Source: Meghimatium bilineatum (Eukaryota > Mollusca > Gastropoda > Stylommatophora > Philomycidae). Taken from it: a stretch of 64,000 nt of DNA. A program made the position numbers and the translations under genes. The first letter of the stretch is position 1; every line of letters starts with the position of its first letter. The notes below the pieces were generated by a model. The model saw only the letters and a list, made by a program, of their open reading frames with translations. It was not told the origin of the DNA and made no database searches. Shown in pieces: positions 12,224 to 23,835 of the stretch. The stretch lies in the NCBI GenBank assembly GCA_034231615.1, contig CM067317.1, forward strand, positions 17,891,064-17,955,063, written 5' to 3'.

Positions 12224-12310
12224 TAGGTCGGTGAGATAGCCGTTATATATGGGCTTTGGGTTCAAGCCCCATCTTTAGGAAACTTTAAAGCGACATTTAA
12301 TACTAGGATG
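12224..12310 (+). mobile_element. tRNA-like SINE head, partial
   Basis: GGGCTTTGGGTTCAAGCCCC forms a T-arm-like hairpin with a good pol III B box (GGTTCAAGCC). Upstream GGTCGGTGAGATAGCC could be a decayed A-box region. It does not fold as a full tRNA and is followed by non-tRNA sequence and a C tract, so a SINE remnant is more likely than a tRNA gene. Confidence 0.4.
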
Positions 12311-12703
12311 GACTCTGATAAATGCCCCCCCCCCACTCACACACATACATACACACAGCCAATGGAAATATTTCCCAAAAACTAACTTCACAAATTAGGC
12401 TGAAACTTTAGAAATATCCATGAAAACATGAAACTGACAATGTTTAAACCCCAGCCCCATTACAGAATGTGTATGTATGATTGTGTGTTACCTGTATGGA
12501 CAATAACATTGCCCGTTATTTAATCTGTCAACAACATGATTAATTAAACAATATATACTTATACAGTGACCATTAAGTTGAAATAGTATGTGTAAAAGTG
12601 TAAAAGATTCCGAACTAAACAAATCATGTAATTAAGTCCTCACAATTTTATGCAAAATATATATTTGAGTACATTAACCAATAACAATACAAATTATAAC
12701 ATT

Positions 12704-13293
12704 ATGGGCTGTCCATATATTATGTCAACAATTCTAAGTAAAGTAAAATTACCCCATAATATTTACTAACGCTGTATGGGTGTAAAAACGTTAACTATCT
12801 CACATTTCAGTGGCTCTGCTATATGAGGGCGGAAGCTATCTCCTCTTCTTCATTTCCCGGATTAACATGGTATCCAATTATAGGGCTTGGGGGACATGCG
12901 AGCAGTTGCGATATAAACAAATATTTCCGTCTCAACTAGGAAATGAACCCAGCACCACTCATATGTGAAGCCATTGCGCCTAACTACTGCGCTACGCAGC
13001 CAACAATCATGGATATGAGTCTACATCGGATTGGCAGTTGTAAACAAGAAGGAGATGGCTAACAAAAGGAGAAATCAACAATACTATTTTTATACACCAA
13101 TATGTTTGAATGTGAAAATAGTGTTTGAAATATTATATGTCATTTGTATTCAAGTTCTGCAATAATATTGAAAGGGGGGGGGTACATTTAATTAAATAAT
13201 TATTCAGGTGGGTCCCTGATTTCTTGATACTTGTTGACAGGGAGGAGTAATCAGTAGTTAATAAATTGTTGATGTAATTTGTGGACAGCCCAT
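12704..13293. mobile_element. MITE-E, complete copy holding SINE-1
   Basis: The terminal inverted repeats are about 30 bp. The left begins ATGGGCTGTCCATATATTAT and the inverted right end begins ATGGGCTGTCCACAAATTAC, with about 25 of 30 matching. The interior holds a G tract (about 13178) and a SINE-1 copy on the minus strand (12733-13000). Without the SINE the element is about 320 bp and non-coding. Related ends occur at 11640, 16985, 29540, 45735 and 54160. The superfamily is not assignable from what I can see. Confidence 0.6.
12733..13000 (-). mobile_element. SINE-1 (tRNA-derived), copy 1
   Basis: Read on the minus strand, a tRNA-like head (GCGTAGCGCAGTAGTTAGGC, A box) leads to GTGCTGGGTTCATTTCC (B box). 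A body follows that matches 61169-61443 throughout, including TTAATCCGGGAA, GAGGAGATAGCT and the terminal TTACTTTAC region. CAACAAT flanks both sides (12726-12732 and 13001-13007), a likely 7-bp TSD. Mutations relative to the other copy are scattered, so it is the older insertion. Confidence 0.85.
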
Positions 13294-15860
13294 TCTAGCT
13301 GCATATACGAATATGGGTTAGATTGGACTGCACGATATGTAACGGGTTGTTGAACATGTGCTTGCCTGTTGTCAGTTTACTGCAGTAAATAGCACGCAAT
13401 ACACGTTTGACAGACAGATCGAGACATATTTATGAGACAAATCATTGTGTGTGTCATTTATTTTTCTGTTCAATAACAACTTACCAATTTGTTCTAGAAC
13501 AGAAATTCTGATGAAATGCTGAAATTGAAATCGACCAAAACCACAAAACTACACAATATGAAATATTTCACGTCAAACAACGGTTCATAAATGATATACG
13601 GATAAATATCCATGGGAATCTTACACACGATTTCAAAGAAAATTTAACTGAACACAATCGTCTCAAATATATATTTATATTGATACTCTATTGTGTAAAA
13701 ATGTACGTTATTTAATCTGATAAGTTATTTATTCATAATAAACTTGAGGTATACAAGAATACTCACAGAAAAAAAATATTACTTAAACAGTTTATTTATA
13801 ATTTAACAACATATACACTTGTATGTGGGTTAAAAACTTAAGGAAATATTTTACACAACAAAATGAATCGAAGTTTTCAAATTGTAGATGAAACATAATT
13901 TGTTACAATTAACATGTGTTAGATGTGCTGCAAAACAGTAAATGTAGTGTAAATGTCATGTTTTAATGCAGGCTTATAATGTATGACAAATATGTTATTT
14001 TTGTATGTGTAACTTATGCCATCTATATAAAACAGACTTGAATTTTGATTGTAGCAAATAATTCTGGTAAGGATTTTAGTTTTAAAAAACAAATTAATTA
14101 TGTACATTATTTTACTCCAAGGTAAAAAGTTGACTGGAATAAGAATGAAAGTTGAACAGAAACAATATCAGGAACACTATTTCTGATAAACTGCTATATT
14201 CGATGTATTAGAAGTTTTGGCGAAGCCACTGTTGGCGTGGCATGGCTGAGCGTTGTTAAACACTGCTCGCGCGAGGATACACATACACCGATATGTGGCA
14301 CTTGACCTGTACAGCCGAGAGCTGATGATAGTCACAGTGTGAGTTCAGTTGTTATACATAGCTTACACTTCTCTTAACCCGTACAATTTGGGTGAGGCGA
14401 CATATCAGTAGCTATTGTAGCAATCCGTTTATTTTATTGCAGAGAACAAATTTTGTACCAAAGTTTATTTGTAAAGTTGTAACATTTATTTTAAACAATT
14501 ATCCACATACACAAATAAACTGCAGCATTTGTTAAAAGCAACATTTCAGTAACTCGCTCCCTGATTGCTTCTTCTTTTTCTTCTCATTGGCAGTGTAACA
14601 TGTCTATGCAGCAAGTGCGGTTTCTTAATTAATATATGCTGGTTACATGATGATTAGAACTGGTTATCTTTGGTGAGACGTACGATGTAGCTAATATGGA
14701 TGACTGTAGCCTTTTGCAAAACTCCTCGTCACATGCAAATCACACGTGTTCATTTGACTTCAACAAGCAATCACAATTGTCTCACAATTAGATATACTTT
14801 AATTGTAACAACTTAATTGTTCGTGTTGGTTGAGAAAACAAAGTTTCACTGAATTAGTTTTCCTTTTATTTGCAGACAATATTTGTAAGTTGTTGTGTCA
14901 CTTTCCATTTTATTTCTTTTCTTCTGTGTTCTCTTGTAATCCGCTGTTGATATATTTCAAGACTTGGATATATTACTTACTTTTATTCCAGTTTGCAGGT
15001 GTCACACATATGTTTTCAGTCACACTCACCACCTCGTTAAATGAGAGCATTCTATTATGAATCCGAAACAGTTGCGTCACGCAATATATAATTTTCATTC
15101 GAGGTCTTAAACTGTCATAATAGTATTTATTGTTATCTCTTGACACACGTCATTTGCTGGCTGTTTCTTGTAGACATTGAATGTTTACCAAAGGCCGCGT
15201 ATTTCTCACCTTTCACATTTCGTATGTCACATTCGCTCCTTCACCCAGTTTCATGATGTTAATGTGGTCTAAAATCTAACCAAATTAAAACTATTCTTAA
15301 TATACAAAAATAATATGTGTTAGTTGTTATTGTAATAGTTCTTGTCTCGATTGGTCCGTTCTAAGTGACTTGAGTACACACTTTGAATGTCTTGACAAAA
15401 TCACATCTGTTTTTGGAGATTCGGTTAGTCTAGCACAAAAAACCCGTTTACTCTAGTTGCCATGCGATTTGGTGCCGTCAGAACGTACTAGTACAATTCC
15501 CGTTGGTCTCAGGAATTATTGTAAACAGTAGTGTTATGTTTCACATAATATAAATATACAATGCTATTGAACAAAACCCTTGATTTACTGAATTTTTCAG
15601 TCTAGACTGGGTTTCTTTCGAGGGGCCAAACTAAATAATTGAAAATTAACGGGCCATTGATGTCGGTAACAACGTCTAACACCACAGGAACAACCGTTGC
15701 AATTAATTGGAAATCACAAACCGATGTACGTGACATTTTAGATATTTTCTACAATTTGCAAAAACGTAATTGTAGGATAATTCTAATATGGCATGCATGT
15801 AATGGGAGACTATTAAGGGGTTGTCTGGTGAAATATACTATACCGGTCCTTAAATCATAG
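13294..15860. other. AT-rich sequence, nothing recognised
   Basis: About 2.5 kb without a recognisable element. Frames of 62-76 codons at 13919 (minus), 14830 and 15639 show no motifs. A slightly GC-richer patch near 14220-14340 is unexplained. Confidence 0.4.
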
Positions 15861-15861
15861 T

Positions 15862-15990
15862 GGCAAAAAGGCCATGCAGAAGTAAGACATTTCAAGCAAA
15901 AAGGCGCATGCATCGCAATTTACTCACAGATAGGTGCAGGCATCGTAGTTTAGTAACAGGAAGGTTAAACATCGTTACCTTCTCACAGAA
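15862..15990. repeat. Decayed about 30-bp tandem repeat, four units
   Basis: Successive segments share the form AAGG-GCATGCATCGNA-TTACTCACAG with spacing near 30 bp. Divergence is high. Confidence 0.5.
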
Positions 15991-16117
15991 GGGAAACCAT
16001 ATTTGACTTCACCTAGAACCATGCAATAATTCTTTATACTAGAATAATTTATGACTATATTTTATGTAGAATAAAATTTCAGTCATGTATATGACTCATT
16101 AACAACAGTCGATCACA

Positions 16118-16217
16118 CCACACTATTCATATCACATTATCATATCACAGTATTCGTATCACATTATTCATATCAAAGTATTCACAACACATTATTCACA
16201 TCAAAGTATTCACATCA
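16118..16217. repeat. 14-bp repeat in 28-bp dimers
   Basis: Units alternate between ATTCATATCACATT-like and ATTCACATCAAAGT-like forms, so the effective period is 28 bp. About seven units are present. Confidence 0.75.
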
Positions 16218-16289
16218 GAGGTAGTTTCATTGGAATGGACGGAAGTTCATGTTGAGAGGTAACCCGAGTAAAAGAACGTCAAACCTCTA

Positions 16290-16455
16290 CGCCTTTGTAG
16301 TATTCTAATAGATATTACAAAGTTAAAATAATAGTTATTTTATAGATACTAACATAACGTTAAATTAATAGTTGTTTTGATTGATAATATCACGACGTGA
16401 AATTAATAGTTATTTTTATATATACTAACACGAAGTTAAATAAATAGTTATTTTG
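16290..16455. repeat. 38-bp tandem repeat, four units
   Basis: The anchor AATAGTTATTTT recurs at about 16331, 16369, 16406 and 16444, followed by a GATACTAACA-ACGTTAAAT segment. Copies are moderately diverged. Confidence 0.75.
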
Positions 16456-16744
16456 GAGTAAAATCAAAGAAGCAAGTATTTTGTTACTAACAAAATTAAA
16501 TACTGGTTTGGAGCGTTGTTTAAATTACATCCACGATAAAGTTGGGAGGGGGGGGGTAGTAAAGTGTTATAGTTGTTGACACAGGAAATGGAAGGATTAG
16601 CGAAAATTTACGTAAACAATAATGTTTTTACCCCAATCGTATGAAATAAAAATAAAATATATCTAAACACTATATATTTACATATATATTAGAGTTTTAA
16701 AATAAAACACGTATTTTAGTACTGTTTCTGTTCAATTTTTTATT

Positions 16745-16965
16745 TGACGAAGGGGAAGCGGTAAATTAAAACAGGGGAAGGGGTAAAATAATTTGATATA
16801 ATAAAAAAGGGGAAGGGGTAAAATAATGTAATATAATAAAACAGGGGAATGGGTAAAATAAATTGATATAATAAAACAGTGGAAGGGGTAAAATAATTGG
16901 ATATAATAGAAAAGGGAAGGGGTAAAATAGTGTGATATAATACGAGGAAAACAGGAAAAGGGTCT
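16745..16965. repeat. 35-bp minisatellite
   Basis: The unit GGGGAAGGGGTAAAATAATT followed by TGATATAATAAAACA repeats about six times with spacing 34-35 bp. The minus strand is open for 82 codons (16732-16980) only because the repeat lacks stops in that frame. Confidence 0.88.
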
Positions 16966-16984
16966 ATGAATCCGTGACATTGCT

Positions 16985-17045
16985 AACAGGAGGTGGGGGT
17001 GTCAACATATGAACAAAATTTATTGACGTAATTTATGGATTTCTT
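16985..17045. mobile_element. MITE-E, right end only
   Basis: A G-rich segment leads to AATTTATTGACGTAATTTAT followed by GGATTTC. This matches the terminal region of the MITE-E copy ending at 13293, except that the outermost GGACAGCCC is replaced. Confidence 0.4.
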
Positions 17046-17129
17046 CTGAATCCAAATTATTGAAGACAACTAGTTCTCGGTCACACCGATGTAACTATAA
17101 CATTCCCTTACAATAACTGTGGAAATGTT

Positions 17130-17240
17130 TCGAATATTTCGCGAAAGTTTAGCGATATTTTCACACAAATACACGCATACATGTATAGAAATATTGATGT
17201 CCCGGAGACGTTTCTTCATCAGTTAGAAGTGCGTATTGAG
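17130..17240 (-). mobile_element. Penelope-like 3' signature (possible)
   Basis: The minus strand reads AACTGATGAAGAAACGTCTC followed by CGGGACATC. CTGATGA close to GAAACGTC is a hallmark of Penelope-like element pseudo-LTRs, where it belongs to a minimal hammerhead fold. Stem II is nearly absent here. No coding part was found alongside. Confidence 0.35.
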
Positions 17241-18054
17241 TCCCCCATAATTGAAGATGAGAAAGCATATGTTTCAGTTCCCATAAAGACCTACTTATCA
17301 AACGGAGAACAATAAACTAAGGTTAAATGTTGTTCTTCCCTCCAGCAGGTCATTTATGAACGACCTAACAGAAATATAAATGCGATATCCACTCTATCAC
17401 ACAGTAATGATGACCATATAAGCAATAACTATCACCGACCGATACTACCATATAACCCAGTGAGGACATGATCAAACTGTCACTATATTTACACAAATTG
17501 ATGTCTGTTACAAATAGTTTCTGCTTCCTTAGACTCCATTAGAGATGGACCACACTAATGAACGTAGACGAACTGAACCCAGTTTGTTATTTCATCAAAT
17601 TAGGATTTTTACTTTCTTAGTGTTTATTTTATCTGTTTTCTTCATTATGTATTTTCATTCTGTTCTTCATCTCTGATTACCCAGGACATTAACATCCACG
17701 CGGATGATTGGACAAGACGTTGGTGGTACGTGTGAATACGTGTACTATACACTACTACTACGAGTTGTTTAACTAAACTACACTAATTTACGCTTGGATG
17801 GAACAGCAAACAAACAAATTTACAGTATAGTGCTACATACAATTTAATGACAGCACACTAGGGAAACTAACAGTAACTGCAATTAGTTTCAATCTAGAAA
17901 ATAAAGCAAACCCTTTAATAGTGCATGATAGTTCTAAACAAGAAAAGAATTGAGCGCCGCTTCTCCTGTATCTAGTTGTGTTTTCACATCAAGAGTCAGA
18001 AGTAAATATAATAGTATCGAAATTGTGATTAATTTACCATAAAACCAGAAAAGT
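17241..18054. other. No gene recognised
   Basis: AT-rich DNA without repeats or protein similarity that I could detect. Confidence 0.4.
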
Positions 18055-18330
18055 TAAGTTTTAAGTATTCACGCCAAAGCGTATCGAGGCACCCTGCTTT
18101 ACGCCATTATGTTTCATTGCCCAATGGTATACTAAAGTATGATATTGGTCAGCATTATTCCCGCATCAGTTACTTTCCCAGAAGATATGGCATTCATGCT
18201 TAGTCTAGGTCGATCTAAAAAATGTTGATCATTGAAAAATAATTTCCATTTGTAATGGGAATTGAACCTTGGATTGACTAGAATGTCAGTGCACTAACCA
18301 ATGATCCACAGAGACACTAATCCTTCTCAT
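18055..18330 (-). mobile_element. tRNA-derived SINE
   Basis: On the minus strand, CTGTGGATCATTGGTTAGTG is a good pol III A-box region, and about 30 bp later AAGGTTCAATTCCC is a near-perfect B box. The spacing is tRNA-like. The body that follows contains ATGCCATATCTTCTGGG and ends near CGCTTTGGCGTGAATACTTA. The anticodon region does not form a clean cloverleaf, so it is a SINE and not a tRNA gene. It differs from SINE-1 and SINE-4. No second copy was found in this window. Confidence 0.6.
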
Positions 18331-18371
18331 ACTCTTCATTATTTCGTGAATCAGGAAGAAGCTAATAAGAG

Positions 18372-19475
18372 TATTCATTTTCATTTTGCGCTGAAGTTAT
18401 CGCATAGGGCAAAGGTCAGATCTCTCCAATTCTATCTGTTCAAAGGTATTCTGTGCTGTTCTTGAATAGTGTGAATATTGGTTGTTTTACTTTCTCTAAG
18501 TATTGTTCTTCTAAGTGTTTCTGTTGGTCTACCCCTTGCTGTTTTGCCTTTAGGTACCCATTCAAGAGATTGGTGGTGTATTCTGTTGGTGTCTGCGCGT
18601 AGGACATGCCCGGTGTAGGACCAACGGCGTTTTCTGATAACATCTGTGATGAAATTTTGATGTGTCTCTTCTCTGATTTTATCATTCGATTTGAATTCAC
18701 TCCAATGGGTGTTAGTTATCCTACGAAGACATTTGTTCTCGAAACTCAGTAATTTCTTTTCTGAAGATAAAGAGCTTTTCCAGCTCTCACATCCATATGA
18801 TAGCACCGGAATAACGCAGGAATTAAATAGCGCATTTTCGTGCGTGTGCTGATTGACTTTGACTTCCAGATATTAGACAGTCTGTTAAATGCACTTGATG
18901 CTAGGGCAATGCGAGTTGTAATTTCTGGCATGACATCACCGTCGAGTGTTAATTTGCTTCCTAGATAGGAGAATTTGTGTACTTTTTCAATTTGTTGTTC
19001 ATTTAAAGTAATTTAGTTAGGTGAATTGGTGAGTCCATAATTTTTGTTTTTGCTGAATTGATTTGGAGACCTATTTGTCCTGCAATGAGTTATAATCTAT
19101 CAATTTTTGTTTGTGTATCTTGATGGTTTTCACTCAAAAGTGCAAGATTATAGGCAAACTACAGGTCTTCTAATGTTGTTTTATTTATCCATTTGATTCT
19201 TAAATTTGTGTTAGATGTGCTTTTTCTCATAGCCCAGTCAATTGCGATATTTAATAGTAATGGTGACATAGGGCAGCCTTTTTAACACCAGTAATCACTG
19301 GGGGTCATTCTGAATTGCCTCTTTCTGTTCTAACCCAGCATTTTGAGTTGGTATAAAATGATTTTATCACATTTATATATTTGTTTTGGAATCCGTATAT
19401 TTTTAAAATTTCCCAAAGCGATGGTCGATGGATGCTGTCGAAGGCTTTTTGAAAATCAACGAACTTTATTATGAG
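18372..19475 (-). mobile_element. LINE-A reverse transcriptase, 5'-truncated and broken
   Basis: On the minus strand from about 19470, FVDFQKAFDSIHRPSLWEIL is reverse transcriptase motif A with its aspartates. Next comes the G-V-R-Q-G-C-P-M-S-P block (19240-19290), which has lost one base. The catalytic box reads FAYNLALLSENHQDTQTKI (19140-19165), so the usual F-A-D-D is mutated and there is an adjacent stop. Then AGLQINSAKTKIM-like sequence leads to the region commonly annotated as DUF6451 (YLGSKL...MPEITTRIALASSAF). A one-base deletion near 18828 shifts the frame into MLSYGCESWKSSL. The C-terminal half (18432-18806) is open. The tail at the low-coordinate end is a decayed AATG run with the hairpin partly mutated. 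The endonuclease is missing. The element is inactive. Confidence 0.85.
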
Positions 19476-20300
19476 ATTATATCTAGAAATTCTTATATTA
19501 TTGTTCTAAAAGTATATACATTTTAAAAACATTGATAAAATCTGTGTTTTATAGAAGCAATGTCGCTAACATTTAAGTGTATGAAAGACATTATATTTCA
19601 AATGGCGTTCAGAAGGGTATAAGCAGGGCTGAAACCAACATTCGGGCTTGGTGATGTCAAAACAAACTATAAGTTACCTAATATTTTACACCTTCTACAC
19701 CTTCTTAGTTGTGAAAATCCTGAAGGTTACATATAAAGTACAGATAATGAAATGTTTTGTGTTATAGTTTACAGATTAGATGAGACAAGCACTTTTTCAA
19801 AAAAATTATTTGATAAGTCGTGCATTTTTTTAATACCAGATTTCCTATTATATTTCAACCCTTTTGGATACACATCCCCATTGATGCCTGTATGATCGTA
19901 TTAAAAATATGCAGTCATGTGTGCTGGGTTATCAGAAGTGACCAACATTGATACACTCAAATTTAGTGTAGGATTTTGTATCTCTGCATGCCTTCTCTAT
20001 ACTCAAATTGTATGATGTTTTTTCCCCACATCATTGCAAGCGGCTGAGAGGTGGCGTATTCTGGGTACGAAAGAAAGTTCTGGCATTCCACCCCCCCCCC
20101 CTACATATTATTACCATCAGATTATCCAAGTGAAAACAATAGCTTCATCGTTGAAACTTTCTTGGGATCTAAAAAAATACAACAAAACAAATACAGCATT
20201 GTTTCCTATACTGAAAACTACCAATTAGACCTGCATTATTAGAAGTATCTGCACTTTCTCCAGTGAGTCATACCTTTGATTTATTCGGCTAATTTACCAC
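19476..20300. other. No gene recognised
   Basis: AT-rich. A C tract lies at about 20090. Two overlapping 63-codon frames near 20034-20242 show no motif. Confidence 0.4.
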
Positions 20301-20303
20301 GGC

Positions 20304-20595
20304 TGTAATGGTGTTACTTTGTTTCATCAATGAGTTATTCAGCTATTCTGTCCCAACTGTAATGGTGTTACTTTGTTTCATCAATGAGTTATTCAGCTAT
20401 TCTGTCCCAACTGTAATGGTGTTACTTTGTTTCATCAATGAGTTATTCAGCTATTCTGTCCCAACTGTAATGGTGTTACTTTGTTTCATCAATGAGTTAT
20501 TCAGCTATTCTGTCCCAACTGTAATGGTGTTACTTTGTTTCATCAATGAGTTATTCAGCTATTCTGTCCCAACTGTAATGGTGTTACTTTGCATA
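20304..20595 (+). repeat. 54-bp minisatellite, 5.3 near-identical copies
   Basis: The unit starts GTAATGGTGTTACTTTGTTT and ends TATTCTGTCCCAACT. Copies are practically identical. Because 54 is a multiple of three and the unit lacks stops in one frame, a 99-codon frame (20308-20607) encodes an 18-residue repeat, MVLLCFINELFSYSVPTV. There is no upstream exon, and nothing suggests translation, so it is annotated as a repeat. Confidence 0.93.
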
Positions 20596-20644
20596 TACTT
20601 TTTATAGGTATCTAAAATAGAAAGGGCGGAATATGTTTACATAT

Positions 20645-20790
20645 TCACGATTTGATGTGTTGATCTGATACAGTCACGATTTGATGTGGTGATCTGATAC
20701 AGTCACGATTTGATGTGTTGATCTGACACAGTCAAGATTTGATGTGTTGATCTGACACAGTCAAGATTTGATGTGGTGATCTGAGTGTAA
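20645..20790. repeat. 29-bp tandem repeat, five copies
   Basis: The unit is CACGATTTGATGTGTTGATC followed by TGATACAGT. Two subtypes differ by GTGTTG/GTGGTG and GATACAG/GACACAG. Confidence 0.9.
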
Positions 20791-20879
20791 TCAAGAACAG
20801 TGCATATGATCGTGATGGAGAGGGGCTAGCTACTTGTATGATTCACTGGTCATTATCCTAGCATTTAACAATGAATCAC

Positions 20880-20950
20880 TTCTCTCTCTCACACACACGC
20901 TCTTTCTCTCTCTCTCTCTCTCTTTCTCTCATTCTTTCTCTTTCTCTACT
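20880..20950. repeat. CT microsatellite
   Basis: An impure CTCTCT/TTTCTC run. Confidence 0.9.
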
Positions 20951-21012
20951 ATGCACAGACCATCATTATGATTAATTAATTAATTTAAGACACGTCTTGT
21001 TGAATATCATTA

Positions 21013-21287
21013 CGCCCGTGTGTTCTGAGTCCCGAAAGGGGAACAAATAATATCAACACTATTTACCTTCCAAGCATGTCGTAAGAGGCGACTAATGAGG
21101 TTATGGGATGGGGTTGGCTGTCCCATTCTATAGAGGGTCAGTGACCCAGCGCCATGCTGAAGTCGGATGTGTCAGACCGAAGGCGCATATATCGCAGCAA
21201 TGATGTAAACCATGGCACAACGAATTCCATTCTTCGGACTAAATCCTGCTAATCTGCAGAAGTTTGAGAACGAACGCAGAAGAAGAA
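21013..21287 (+). mobile_element. SINE-2, copy with TSD
   Basis: The element starts GCCCGTGTGTTCTGAGTCCC, followed by the hairpin CCCGAAAGGG. Next come the conserved block TGTCGTAAGAGGCGACTAAT, the dyad GGGTCAGTGACCC, then GAAGTCGGATGTGTCAGACC, and the 3' end CAGAAGTTTGAGAACGAACG with a GAA tail. Flanks GAATATCATTA (21002-21012) and GAATGTCATCA (21288-21298) agree at 9 of 11 positions and look like a TSD. No A/B boxes of the tRNA type are evident, so the head derives from another RNA or is unrecognised. Inserted open frames are not genes. Confidence 0.8.
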
Positions 21288-21417
21288 GAATGTCATCAAA
21301 AGACCGAATTCAGGTTTTCAATCAGGTCTTTTCAGCTGAAACAGACTCGCCTCGTTTTTGGCTATATCTGTGTATTAAAGAAATCATGCAACTGCATATA
21401 CATAATCTAACATCATA

Positions 21418-21622
21418 TTACATTTGACAAGTTGTGAATAAAATTCCCAGATTACATTTGAAAAGTTGTGAATAAAATTCCCAGATTACATTTGACAAGT
21501 TGTGAATAAAATTCCAAGATTACATTTGACAAGTTGTGAATAAAATTCCCAGATTACATTTGACAAGTTGTGAATAAAATTCCCAGATTACATTTGACAA
21601 GTTGTGAATAAAATTCCCAGAT
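21418..21622. repeat. 34-bp minisatellite, six copies
   Basis: The unit is ACATTTGACAAGTTGTGAAT followed by AAAATTCCCAGATT. Copies differ by one or two bases. Confidence 0.93.
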
Positions 21623-23149
21623 ACTATCAAGATAAACAGAACACCAGGCCAGGTACACGTATATGCGAGTGGTAACATATTAATGCAGGTATCATAGTTC
21701 AAATATTTAAGAAGTTTATTTAGAGAGGATGACAAACTTCATGTAGAGATACAAACATGTCAGAATGTCAATCATGTGACATAACAGTTTCCGCCAATGT
21801 CCACACATCCTACATGCTATATTTCTACACAACGACAACAAGTGGGTGAAATGAGATGTTTGAGAAGAGCTATAACAGGTCAGCAGAGGGGATCGACAGA
21901 GAAATGAAAATATTAGGATAGAAATAAAGACAATATCAATTCAAGACTCCATTGAAAAACAGTAAACCAGGAGGTTTTACCACATCATGAGAAAGAAACT
22001 GACTTAATTTGTCCATTGCGCATACGGCAGCAGAAAATCAGGTTACAATGCCTGAAGAAGTACAGGAACTAAATGGGTGTAGGCACTCACAGAAACCTTA
22101 TATAGGGGCTGACCATGGCCAGTGCCACCCACATGGTCAAAGACAGTCAACTCAACCCCCCCCCCCCCCCCACGATGCTTAACGAAATAAGTAGAAATCA
22201 CAAAAGATTGATCGAACAAAAGATACAATCAAACCAACAGCAGTCATCTGTGATGTGATGTATTTGGCGTGAATGAGTATTTTCTAAGGGATTGAAAAAC
22301 CTACATGATTGGTTACATGTTTTAGAAAAATATTATGGACAGCTTCACGACATATGTATATAACAAGGAAGGACTTTTAATTGTGTCTGTCCAATTTATT
22401 AAGGTCATTGAAAGTTAGACGAGAACGTTAAACAATACTAGAGGCAATAAACGGCCCTGCTCGGGTGAATATATGAAAATATTAGCATTAAGAAAAAATG
22501 TAAGTAACAAAATTATGATTTAAGTAACTTGACAACATAAAATGAATAAAGTAGAATAAAGTTGTTGGATAGAAAAGAATAGATACGAATTCATATTCTA
22601 ATGCACCGATGACTTTGATCTGTTTCAGTTTCTACAAATTAAAAAAAATCCAGTCTCTGGGATCGAACATAGAAAATTCGTAGTAAAAATAAGCTCAAAT
22701 GTCGCTGTACCCGTAATACACTGATCTGATATGGATAAATAATAAATGAATACAAACTATATCTTTTATATAAAGGCTATCGTACTCTCATAACATCCGT
22801 TATTGACTATCGATTGATATGATTTTAAAGACAGAAAGGCAGATGTAAATTTCTCTGTCCAGAAAGACAAGGATAAATAATAGCGAACCTGTTAAAACAG
22901 AGCAATCATCAAATTAATTGAGAATGCAATGTTAATATTTTAAACCTACCATTTGATTTGTTTATTAGATTTATCTACCGTGGTCAGAGGTAAACTGGTA
23001 ACCAATCATATTAATGATTGAAGGATACAATATTTGTCACGACTCTTCGCACAGCACTGTCCCCAAACCGCATGAGTAACCGTGCCTAATTTAATCCATT
23101 ATGCAATTTAGTAGTCTATACCGAACAACAAACAGGCTTGTTTATATTT
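21623..23149. other. No gene recognised
   Basis: AT-rich. A tract of about 14 C lies at about 22147. The 61-codon minus frame over it is a composition effect. Confidence 0.4.
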
Positions 23150-23300
23150 ATATATATATATTGTTTTATATTATATATATATATATATATATATTGTTTG
23201 TCGATCTTACTTAGCTATTTGATAGCCACACTAGAACTTTACAATATTGTTTGTCGATATTGCTTAGTCATTTGATGGTTAGACTAGAACTTTATAAAAT
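23150..23300. repeat. AT microsatellite and 55-bp duplication
   Basis: A TA run at 23150-23196 is followed by two copies of TATTGTTTGTCGAT..TTGATAG/GG...ACTAGAACTTTA (about 23194 and 23243), diverged by a few bases. Confidence 0.75.
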
Positions 23301-23554
23301 ATTGCAATGGATTGATTGTTTATCAAACTGTGCATGATGTTTCTTTTCATGTCACATTGGAGTTGGCATATTATATAATATATTCATGTCCACCAATTTA
23401 GAATGTAATAGTAGACTTAACAATTCTGTTTCTTCGCTCTCCCCGTTCGTGGGGGTTTTCTTTGCTACTTTTGTAGGATACACACTATTGGAATATTCTG
23501 GTGCCGATTTTCGTGGTACTTGACGACTCACTCTTTAATTAACCTTGTATAACA

Positions 23555-23835
23555 CTAGCTTGTTGTGAGTTCCGTGTGAGAAGAAAATACAGCAGCACTG
23601 TTTACATTCCATTAATATTGTTTGAGAAGACGAAAACTTTTCTGTGGTGGAGTTTATTATCCCACTCGTATAGACTCAACGTAACCAAGAGGTCATACTG
23701 AAATTGGATGTGTCAGTACGAAAAGGGTAGATATCGCCGCAAAGATGTAAACCATTACACGGCGAATTTCAGTCTCCAGATTGACTGCTAATTGACAAGG
23801 ATTTACAAATCAATGCAGAAGAATCTCGCGTAGGA
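23555..23835 (+). mobile_element. SINE-2, decayed copy
   Basis: From CTTGTTGTGAGTTCCG onward it follows SINE-2 order: GCACTGTTTACATTCC, then TTGGATGTGTCAGTACGAAA, AGATATCGCCGCAAAGATGT, AAACCATTACACGGCGAATT and a terminal CAATGCAGAAGAATC. The TCGTAAGAGGCGAC block is missing. Confidence 0.6.

Noticed and set aside
12224..12310. A functional tRNA gene
   Set aside because: The T-arm is good, but the acceptor and D arms cannot be formed.
13505..13545. CTGATGA...GAAATC as a hammerhead ribozyme
   Set aside because: No stem II can be formed between the two boxes and the flanks do not pair.
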